Of a stretch of 64,000 bases of DNA, positions 9,001-16,766 are shown piece after piece (within the stretch, counting starts at the first letter, position 1; each line of letters starts with the position of its first letter). Source of the DNA: Caulochytrium protostelioides (Eukaryota; Chytridiomycota; Caulochytriomycetes; Caulochytriales; Caulochytriaceae). The notes beneath the pieces were generated by a model. That model was not told where the DNA came from and did not search any database. It was given only the letters and a program-made list of their open reading frames with translations. The stretch lies in contig ML014188.1 in assembly GCA_003615045.1 (NCBI GenBank), forward strand, positions 20,885-84,884. The letters are read 5' to 3'. Position numbers and translations under genes: made by a program.

Positions 9001-10911
9001 GGTCAGCAGAGACGGCGAGAGCGCGGTCGGCACCGGCAATGTGTTAGCGAAGGATGGCGCCTGCAGCGTCCGCGGCGTCGCCAGGTTCAGGGCCATGGCG
9101 CTCGGCGAGGCGGTGGCGGGCAGCGCGAGCAGGCCCGGCGACGTGGGGCGACTCATGCCGATTGGCGAGGCGGAGCCCGACCCCATGCCCATCATCGTCT
9201 CCTGGCCGCCGCCGCCGGTATTGGCGCGATGGAGGGAGTGGTTCGACCGCGTGCGCGCACGGGTGCGTCGTCGCGCGAGAAAGGTCTGGATTTCGTGGGA
9301 GTGCTCGTGGATCACCAGCAGCACGCGTCGCTGGTGCGGAGTGAGGTACCGTCGCTCGTTATAGATGCGTCGGAATCGGCGGGCCTTGTAGTAGATGAGC
9401 ACCGGGATGGTGAAGTTGGTGACGGACGCAAACACTAGCGAGGTCCACACCGTCAGGTACGTCAAGAAGGGACCGTTGAGAAATGGGATCGCAATAAACC
9501 ACGGCAGAACATGGGTAAACCACGTCGCACGAGCCTGTGTTAGGATCTGGTTGTGGACGAGGTTGTCGCGCGCGATCAGAAAGAAGACGGGAATGGAAGA
9601 CATGATCAGCGAGATGGTGAAGAGATAGGAATCGACGCGATTGAGGGTATCATGCAACGCCACGATGGAAATGAAGTTGCTGTCGTCGGGAATCAAGAAA
9701 GCGCTGCCGGGCACCGCGCCTAGCAGCACAAAACTGAGGCAGGCGAACATGTTGCTCGACCACAGCGAAGACTGGATATTGACCGACTTTTTGCGGACAT
9801 TCACCCAGGATGGGACGGTGGTGACGCTGGCATAATTGAGCATCACCACGCCGAACAACTGGGCAAACCCGGAGCCGGAACCAATGGGCGGGACGAGGTG
9901 CCTGTCGAGGCCCTTGACGCAGGACGAAATGAACCACTGAACAAAGATGTAGATGGTCACGAAGTGCACGCCGGTCTGTACCCAGATGTTGCCATCCATG
10001 CTGACAAACAGACTCATCGGCAAAATCAGTACGACCACGAGCAGGAACCCGAGCGTAAAGAGCGTAAACACATTGCCGAAGCTGCTGAGGGATTCCTGCC
10101 GCGTGGTGATGCAGGTCCATCCAGTCACGGCGGGCCCGAGGGCGAGCCCACAGGTGCGGCCAAAGATATCAATCAGCAGGTTGTCCATGGCCTGGGAGGA
10201 CTGGATAATGGACAGGATGGCGGTCGATTCAAGCGTCGCCCACAAGAAAAATTGGCCGACCCGGTGCGCGCGCTTGCCAAAGTAAAAGTTGATGAGGGTG
10301 GAGAACTCGACCTGGCCTTGGAAATGGGCGTTGCCCGGGACCGACTGCACCGACTCAACCAGCAGCAGGCTGCAGAAGGTGGCTAGGATGCCGAATATGA
10401 GGAAGGCAAGGGTCGTGACGACCCATCCGGAGCTCTGGTACACCTGGGCGATACTGGCGATGCCGGGGCCCGTGACGTTGTTAAAGAGCAGGGCGAACCC
10501 GCCCAGCGTGCCGACCGTCTTGACGCTGAGGAGCCGTGTCAGTGTGCGCGACTCGCCGCTCGTGCTGTGGCCGTCGAACTCGCCGGACGGCTTGGGCTGG
10601 CCCAGCACGCCGGGGCTCAGGCCTTCGCGGCTCTCGCGCGCGGGCAGCGCGGCGTCCGGCAGCCCACTCTCGTTGGCTTCAACAATCGGGCTGGCCGAGG
10701 CGATCGAGTACGGCGAGCGGTGCATGGCCATGGGCGATGGGGAGCGTCGAATCGGCGACGACGACGACGACAGCAGGCCCGGTGAGGCGGCCGCGGATCC
10801 GGACTGGACCGACCGCTGCGATCGCTGCGACGCGACCGACTGGACCGACTGCAGCGAAGGTCTCCTGCGGCCGTGATGGAACGGCAGCGGGATCCGCGAC
10901 AGGATCGACAT
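6097..10911 (-). CDS. AAAP/APC-superfamily transporter-like protein with a giant insertion
   Basis: This single open frame encodes 1,604 residues. Residues 1-130 are Ser/Arg-rich and cytosolic. Residues about 133-509 form a multi-helix membrane domain that opens with GGFALLFNNVTGPGIA, the helix-1 signature of the amino acid/auxin permease (AAAP) family, and includes PSWVNVRKKSVNIQSSLW. The family moves amino acids or related solutes with H+ or Na+; the substrate here cannot be read. A long disordered segment follows, rich in Ser, Pro, Ala and Thr (roughly 510-1500). The end holds VPKWVPIPTIWIAHICIMVT and one more hydrophobic helix (about 1513-1537), then a short tail. The start is an ATG followed by SILSRIPLPFHHGRRR. 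AAAP proteins are usually 400-600 residues. I see no intron that must be removed, although one inside the low-complexity part cannot be excluded. Confidence 0.75.
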   Translation of the reverse strand: MSILSRIPLPFHHGRRRPSLQSVQSVASQRSQRSVQSGSAAASPGLLSSSSSPIRRSPSPMAMHRSPYSIASASPIVEANESGLPDAALPARESREGLSPGVLGQPKPSGEFDGHSTSGESRTLTRLLSVKTVGTLGGFALLFNNVTGPGIASIAQVYQSSGWVVTTLAFLIFGILATFCSLLLVESVQSVPGNAHFQGQVEFSTLINFYFGKRAHRVGQFFLWATLESTAILSIIQSSQAMDNLLIDIFGRTCGLALGPAVTGWTCITTRQESLSSFGNVFTLFTLGFLLVVVLILPMSLFVSMDGNIWVQTGVHFVTIYIFVQWFISSCVKGLDRHLVPPIGSGSGFAQLFGVVMLNYASVTTVPSWVNVRKKSVNIQSSLWSSNMFACLSFVLLGAVPGSAFLIPDDSNFISIVALHDTLNRVDSYLFTISLIMSSIPVFFLIARDNLVHNQILTQARATWFTHVLPWFIAIPFLNGPFLTYLTVWTSLVFASVTNFTIPVLIYYKARRFRRIYNERRYLTPHQRRVLLVIHEHSHEIQTFLARRRTRARTRSNHSLHRANTGGGGQETMMGMGSGSASPIGMSRPTSPGLLALPATASPSAMALNLATPRTLQAPSFANTLPVPTALSPSLLTAASATSRPPLHIQTGETAATPPGLAGAKASLSPSAMTSDPHMAAAGGRLRVPPRRSKRHASLTSMSMPRWLFEPSSSHRDSEMSTAGSTASSPGGVNEAGRDRDRVVAATNGSLHPSPVLTLTRPDPDLSRSPSLAAPLPRHGSLVSASPLYPSPSEKDPTGGYAGYGSGLHFLPQAVSDIADDDLDPIDGWELAELFGDVPDPDAEDAMALQEQLAYAHAVGGRPVAAWYGGGNHGNNGPGMAEIGNDGYPSTAAFDAPVGESPTRPHAGTLPAPLRRRPSTATGLAHPQTSHGSLFRTNFRIMGRLSPKPVVDSAGIGHGGAVNLAERAPAFTGAPRSLLVIPDVRVSPPDSVSLVNAPRHITPSPTVCDGDRSPASPTSSEPTAPVSALMSSPSEMESGASASAAVGAAASPAVESLPVEGASTSVPRPFSIMPPPPALTITLPDASDDNPRASAAAATPSSDERPQADRLSPKSWSPSSSPSPCAEHPAPPSPSAVNDMLAMVLAIDTAPAETPAPAVVAAAAAAAPVLAWDALSLALSPSSRSVPPRSPSLRPSIGSSTAVESAATSSTVPVPAISPCLSVPLALTPSLTAAPQSPAADADADANAALPDASPAPGVATTSLSPGATAAHSVLPSIAYVSSPVPMQAALPAVPFFSVSSPSLSLSQSGAVPARPLEPTTETLAELSASRASGTNALSVPSAHVLAGDGPGSSTLLNVVSRGPSDAAEYASSGMESDGSHAWRIGMRPTYGRPMVATPQASSLLSVSRPTPPAQPSPHQTGLDLMVAPSRVEGASSPFAAATGTLAVVPGSPAIHGHLAAASSVRSRPTSPFAGSVMGPNGGTLGRRASLPMHPKFRSPAFRSVPKWVPIPTIWIAHICIMVTLASTIANIIYNIAEYVINDAVTPSVTDQDIDWTMQHHGLAAAVAATASATATMMISTARAAAIPTASAIVESVATALTVL

Positions 10912-11965
10912 CGTGGCAGCAGCACGCGCAGATGCAACGGTGAACGCCCAAGGTAGCGGGTCGGGCGTCGGCCGAGACGTGGCGGATCACCGGGGACCCC
11001 TGTGGGGCCCACCCAGGTCAGCGCGCGGCCTCCAGACGTGGGTCGGTGCAGCGTATCCGCACGAGCCGGGGGCGACGCCGATTAACCACGACGTGGCATG
11101 TCTCCCCGAACGGCGGCAGCGGCAGCGGTGGCGGCGACGATCACGGCCGTCCGGCGTCCAAGATCGGGGTCAAGCCGCAACCAGGGGCGGTGCCGCGTCC
11201 AAGCGCCGCAGAGGCGAGCTGGTGTGCGTGGCGAGGGCACTGACGGGCCAGGCCGTTAGTGGCCGCTTGATTGAAACCGAAAGGGGGGGGTATCGGGTGA
11301 CGAAAGGCGTTGCGTTAGCGTCGGGCAACGGCGTCGGAGGGAGATGCGGCAAGGTCGGGCGGTGGTCGAAACGGGTCTCCGACAAGACAGCAAGCTGTGA
11401 TGCAGATGACGATCCAGTGGGTGCAGCAACGCCTGCTTTTGATCAGAGTCGACCATGCGGGTATGAAGGGACAGGGTCGCGCAGAGGCTACGTCGTGATG
11501 GCCTTGATGCATGGATCGGCCGCTCTTCCTTGTGGGCCTTACGGGGAGACAGTCGCCGAATGACATCTTATCGTCGCGTACCGAGACCGAGACCGCGACT
11601 CGCCCATGCCAACACGCCTGCACTGACGATGGCGCACTCGCCTTCGTCCACCACGATGAATGTCCGACCACCGCCCCGCGCCTCATATCGCGATCGCACG
11701 AGGCGGAGTGCTGGAGACAAGGGTTGCACAGGGCCGATCCCGAGGCACGCCGCTGTCCGCCGCGAAGGATGCCGGGCGGTGACCTTTTTCCGGGCTTGGC
11801 CCGAATGCGTCGTTCGATCGACCGCCGCGGCTGCCGACGCCGCCGTCGCTGCCGCCGCCGCCGCCGCCACCGCCACCGCCGTCGCCGCGCACCGTACCGC
11901 TCGGCGGAGGTGGCTGGTGATGCTGCCGCCTTCGCCCGCCGCCCCGACCGATGGCGGCCGTAGCG

Positions 11966-11997
<32 letters not shown>

Positions 11998-13060
11998 AGC
12001 CGCGGCGGCGGCGTCGGCGGCAGCGACGGCGGCGGCAGCATCACCACCGCGTTCCGGGCACGGCGGCATGAAGCTCGCGGGGTGACCTGAGACGCGCCGC
12101 GAGCTCGGAAGCGGGCGGCGCGTGGCGGCGCGTGGCGGGTGTACGGACCGGCTCGCGCGCCCTCGGGAGCGGCTGGACGCACGGCTGTGGATCCTCCGGG
12201 TCAGCTCCACCGCATCGCAGGGCTCCCAGCACGCGAGGGCGCAGCATTCGTAACCATGCTGCTGGCGCCAGACCCTCCTGCCGTATCACGGCTGCGCCAT
12301 GACATGGTCATGGTCCAGTCACCACGTTGCCGGGCAGCCAGGCATCATCGGATCGTCGGGTGGAGCTCGGGCTGAGGCCGATCGCAACACCGGGGAGTGC
12401 ATCCGGTGACGGCATGCTGGTCTGATCACAACAGACAAGCCATGCTGCCAGATATCGCCAGGGCGGGACATCCTTCAACCCAAGTCGACCTGCTAAGAAG
12501 GGTGGCTTGTCCGATCAGGCTCGTGATACCGCGACGCTACACTGCGGCAGGATCAGGCTGACCGGGACGGGCTTGCGACCCCCTTTCCCCTGGCGGCTCC
12601 CAAGAGATGACCACCTCAAGGCCCTGGCGACCCCCCAGTGGCGGGCTCCACGCCACGAGCAAGACGACCAAGTCAAACATGCGGCGCGGGTCCGCAGCAC
12701 GCGACGCGGTGGCCACGCTGGAGCACATCGCCGTGGCAGGCCCAAGATCACGTCGGCTGCACCCGCCGCCGTGAAAGGGCGGATGCGCTCGATCGCCGGA
12801 ATGAAACGGCGTCATCCGTTCCGCCGGAACACGTAGATGAACGCCACACTGCGATGGCATGACTTGCGTCGGAACCCCTGATCCCGGCTCTCGCATCGAC
12901 CTCCGCTTAACTCGCATCGGCTTCATCCGCAAGTCGCACGTCTCACTCGCCGGGAGCCTCGTACAGAGTCATAGCCGACGCGACGACGGCTCGTTCCGGA
13001 TCGCTTCGAGAACACGCTGCGCACCCTGACCCCTCCCCCACTTTAAGTGGCGCCCGCATC
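10912..13060. other. Divergent gene-poor interval
   Basis: About 2.1 kb between the transporter start (-) and the Plp2 start (+). It contains an imperfect (CCG/CGG)n-rich patch at about 11,830-12,030, which makes long alanine- or glycine-rich open frames on both strands. None of them has a domain. Weak coding-like frames at 12.5-12.9 kb could not be assigned. Confidence 0.4.
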
Positions 13061-13958
13061 ATGAACGACCACACCGCCGATACAGGTACGCCGCTTTCGC
13101 CGTCAGACTGCGGCAGGTTCGCTCGATGCCCTCGCAAATGCGCCAACCTCTCCGTGATCCTCATCATGACTTTCTTTTCTCTTGGTGCATATATATGTAT
13201 GACGATGATGTGAAAATCCTGTCAACGCCACCCGCTCCCCTGACTCGTGACCACCCACAGAATGGAATGATGTCCTCCGATCGAAGGGGATCATCCCCGA
13301 AAAGGAGCCGGAGATCACGGAAGAAGCGATCCAGGCCATGATGGATCAGGTCATTAAGGAGCAGATGGGCATCAAGGATGTCGCCGACATGGACAAAGAC
13401 GAGCTCGATCTCCTGCTCGAGGAGGACGACGAGAACTCTGAAGTCATGCAGGCCTACCGCCGCGCCCGTCTCGCTGAGATGCAGAACATGCGCGACCGCC
13501 AGTTCGGCTCGATTCTGCATCTCTCGAAACCCGACTATACCCGTGAAGTCACGGACGCGTCGAAAAAGGTTTGGGTCGTCGTGTTTCTGACGCAGGATCA
13601 CCTGCCCGAGTGCAAGCGCATGGCCGCGATTCTGACGCGTCTTGCAGAGCGCCACGCGGCGACCAAGTTCATGCGCATCACCGCGACCCAGTGCATCGAG
13701 AACTACCCGGACCGCAACTGCCCGACCCTGCTGGTATACGGCCGCGGCGAGCTCCAGCGTCAGATCATCGGTCTGACGGCGTTCGGTGGCATGAACGCCT
13801 CTGTCGAGAGTGTCGAAAAGGTGCTCGCTCACATCGGCGCCGTCACCAAGCAATCCAAAGGCGCAGGCGAGGACGAAGACGAGGACCAAGATAAGGATGC
13901 GGCCCGCCGCAGCGGCAAACTTCGCTTCAGCAACTTTGGCGGCGACGAAAGTGACTAA
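13061..13958 (+). CDS. PLP2: Phosducin-like protein 2/3 (Plp2/PhLP3, VIAF family), two exons
   Basis: Plp2 is a cytosolic thioredoxin-fold co-chaperone that works with the CCT/TRiC chaperonin in actin and tubulin folding. Model: join(13061..13085, 13261..13958), 240 residues. Exon 1 (ATGAACGACC to TACAG) ends at a GTACGC donor; the 175-nt intron ends CCCACAG. Splicing joins MNDHTADT to EWNDVLRSKGIIPEKE, restoring the family's N-terminal DTEWND box that a single-exon reading would lose. An acidic helix follows (MDKDELDLLLEEDDE, about 54-68), then the thioredoxin-like domain (roughly 85-205) with VWVVVFLTQDHLPECKRM and CPTLLVYGRGELQRQIIG, and an acidic/basic tail containing GKLRFSNFGGDESD. As in other phosducin-like proteins there is no CxxC active site. 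Exon phase and length both agree with the family. Confidence 0.87.
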
Positions 13959-14081
13959 ATGCTGGCGTTTGACCGTTGCGCACGAACCATTGACGATTGC
14001 AGAATGGCTAGGTATCGCCCGATGCGCTTGTCGACCAGGGGCTACAGTGTGGCTAGCCCCGGGATGTCAGAGAGGGCCCCA

Positions 14082-14604
14082 CCGGAGGCAGCGCGCATCT
14101 TGGTTCAGTGGCGGATGAGCTTCCCGTCCTTGGGCTGCAGGGCCCAAGGGGGGCGCTTGCCTCGGGTTGCGGCACAACGCTATAGGTCTGGCCAGCGAGG
14201 TCAAGCATCGTCGCATGTTCAACGCGGCATTGAGATCGCGGTTCACGAACTCGCCGTTGGTAGAAACACACCACAGCAAACCTCGGACTGCGGTCCCCTT
14301 GCGCCGGTGTTGACCGGATTGCCGGACCACATGTGTCTGGGCATACACCCGGGTCGTGTGGACCCGGTCGACTGCCCTCGGCGCGGTCGGGTGGGCCCCC
14401 GCCCTGCGCGAGACGTCAACCCTACCGTGCCGGCGTTGCTATGGTTTCAGGACCCTATACGTCTTGGCATGCACCCGGGTCGTCCGGAACTCGTCGACCA
14501 GGATGGCGCGAAAGCGCTGAGCGCACGCCTTGTACGCCCAAGCCGTTCGAAAGGTGATCTCGCTCTGGCCGCCGGCGGCAAACTTGCGCCATCCTTTCGT
14601 GGCT
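14082..14604 (-). pseudogene. Decayed Fanzor (eukaryotic TnpB-like RNA-guided nuclease), C-terminal part
   Basis: Read on the minus strand from 14585, a frame gives KFAAGGQSEITFRTAWAYKA and then RFRAILVDEFRTT before a TAG at 14439-14441. A second frame (from 14348) gives VRGLLWC, then EFVNRDLNAALNMRRCL. Both blocks match Fanzor/TnpB C-termini: the VDEFRTS-type block before the zinc-binding region, and the RuvC-III block NRDxNAAxNI. A frameshift lies after that block; a shifted frame ends PKDGKLIRH with a stop at 14105-14107. The 5' half of the gene, including RuvC-I, is missing, and DNA upstream of about 14604 is unrelated. The fossil matches the copy at 40229-40875 down to about 25 bp past the stop. 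Family motifs are seen directly; the Fanzor assignment is from motif knowledge, not a database search. Confidence 0.72.
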
Positions 14605-15029
14605 CGCTAGAATGTAATCTTAACGCCACACATTTCTCTCGATAGGCCGATATGTCTTGTTGCTGGCACGAAGGCCATATGTTGCACAGGGCGTCCATTG
14701 AAATCTGCTGTTCCGCTTTAGAAAAAGGCCATCTTGGCGCGGAACCCATCCCCCGACCTGCGCATTGTCGTGCGACCTCACCCCGCCTTCCGGAGAAGCG
14801 GACGGCGGGTGCGCGCGGACATGGCAGCGGATTTCCGAGGCTTTCCACGGTCCCCTGCCGTGTCGGGCATCCGCCGGTTCTGCCGCTCGCATCTCGCACG
14901 GTGGCATATGGATCACCGCCGCGCGGTCTCGCCACACCCACTGCCATCATTCATTCTCCGCCGTCGTCGACGGCGTGACCGCGACGTGGCTGGCCCTCAT
15001 TCACGGCAACCCGCGGCCCCGAAATCGGG

Positions 15030-15054
15030 TGGCCACCGCCGCCGTCGCCGCCGC

Positions 15055-15090
<36 letters not shown>
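15030..15090. repeat. (CCG)n-rich microsatellite
   Basis: Imperfect GCC/GTC triplet run ending in about ten uninterrupted GCC units. It lies in non-coding DNA. Confidence 0.8.
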
Positions 15091-15095
<5 letters not shown>

Positions 15096-15380
15096 GGGGC
15101 GCGCGCCGCGGCGGCTGATGTGGCTCCCTTCGGGCCGGGCGGCGGCGACAGGAGCAGGGCGAGAACCAGGCGCCGCGAGCGGGAGCGCCGGTGCCCATCA
15201 CCGGTCGCTAGGCCGTCCACGACCGCGAGCCGATTCCCACCTTTCGGATGGCCCGTCGGTCGCCGCTTGCGCGCTTTGACACGGAGGCAGGGTCTTGTTG
15301 TGATGGCTGTGGCCGGCGTCGGCTGCTCGTGCGCGCGGACCCGAACCGCGTCTGAGATGGCGCCGGCGACGGCGACGGCG

Positions 15381-15410
15381 GGCGGGCGGCGGGCGGCGGG
15401 CGGCGGGCGG
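15381..15410. repeat. (GGCGGGC)n short tandem repeat
   Basis: About four copies of a 7-bp G-rich unit. The same unit makes up the last 40 bases of the window (63961-64000). G-quadruplex formation is possible. Confidence 0.8.
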
Positions 15411-15550
15411 AAGTCGGCGATCGTCTCATCGACCGCATGACAAAGCACGACCGGTGCCCGCCACGGATCGGCAAGGGCAGGCGCGAGTCCGCCGCCGTCG
15501 TCGGCGCTGCCGGTGCGCGGCGGCGAGACGAGATGCCCATCTTCGCAGCG

Positions 15551-15574
15551 AGACGAGACGAGACGAGACGAGAC
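15551..15574. repeat. (AGACG)n pentanucleotide repeat
   Basis: About five copies of AGACG followed by a T-run. Confidence 0.85.
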
Positions 15575-16766
15575 TTTTTAATTCGTAGCAACCGTCGGCA
15601 TGCGTCGGCATGCGTGATCGACGGGCGATCAGACGAGACCCCCAAATGACATCGTCCCGCCGGGGTGGGGCGGCCGCTCCCCCCGGCGGCAGGCGGCGGC
15701 GAGGACGGCGGCGGCGAGGACGGCGGCGGCACTGACCGCGATGCGCATGGCGGTCGCATGATCGCACTTCGTGTTGGCCCACCAGGCAACACACAGAACA
15801 ACGGGCGCATGCGCGTCCGGAGCGGGGTTTGGCCTACCGATGCAGCAACCGCGGCGCGCCCACGCGTCGACGCGGCGCATCGCGGGCTGCTGACGACGTA
15901 GCGGCTCGCGGAAAGCCGCTCCGGCATGTTGACGAAACCAAACCCTGTCGACGGGCGCTGCGCCGGCCGCGCTCGGAGAGCGAGCGGGAGGGAGAGTGAG
16001 AGGTAGAGTGAGAGCGAGAGCATGGGCAGGAGCGTCGTAGGCGCCCGAGGAGGATGCGTTGCCGGGGGCCTCGCGGCCCGACGTGGTCCTACACGGCAGT
16101 AACGGGGAACGACATGGCGCCGATTCCACAACAGAGCGGCCGTTCATGCCTGAACGACGGCGCATGCGGTGGCCATGACGGATGTGTAACATCTCGCCCC
16201 TGATCCCCGATCGGGGGCCTGCGCGAAAAGACGGCTCGTCTCCTGACAGGGCCGCGTCGCTCGTTCTGGTTGACGTCTGGTCGCTCATGCTCGTGATACT
16301 TAGCTCGAACTCATGCATGCACAAAAAAGAGTAATCATAATGCCAATCCTGAAGATCGAGTGTCACGTCGTAGCATAATTCACACGATGTGTAGAGTGAA
16401 TTTCGGATGAGTCAATTGTCGATGTTATCTCCAGTGTGACCAACTCCACCGTTATCGCCATAGACATTCTCCCCCTGCTCGTCCCGCCTCCGTTTCCCTA
16501 GAATATTATACTAGAATCTGTCCTTGACATCGTGCTTGTTCGTATACGCCAGCAACAGCATAAGATTCCACGACTGCTATAATTTAACATTCACGCTTGT
16601 TAGACAATTCGGCCACGACGATTTGGTCCGCATCAAAAAGAAAAGAGGCTTTGCCGATCCGCTGATCGCCGCCGCCGCCGTTGCCGATCCTTTTCCCGCT
16701 TTCTCCCCTTTCTATCGGCTATACTTTTGATAGCTTTCCCAACGCGAACTCATCGTCATCGTCGGC

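Larger units (their letters stand above)
13959..16766. other. Gene-poor, repeat-rich interval with a Fanzor fossil
   Basis: About 2.8 kb between Plp2 and the kinase gene. It holds the truncated Fanzor-like copy at 14082-14604 and several simple repeats (15030-15090, 15381-15410, 15551-15574). The last 500 bp are more AT-rich and probably include the kinase promoter and leader. No intact gene is visible. Confidence 0.45.

Noticed and set aside
12500-12900. Coding-like frames in the interval before Plp2 (for example AARDAVATLEHIAV)
   Set aside because: They are too short, broken by stops in every frame, and match no family I recognise; they were not taken as another Fanzor piece.
15208-16131. 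A 307-codon minus-strand frame in the gene-poor gap
   Set aside because: It runs through simple repeats and has low complexity and no conserved-looking segment.
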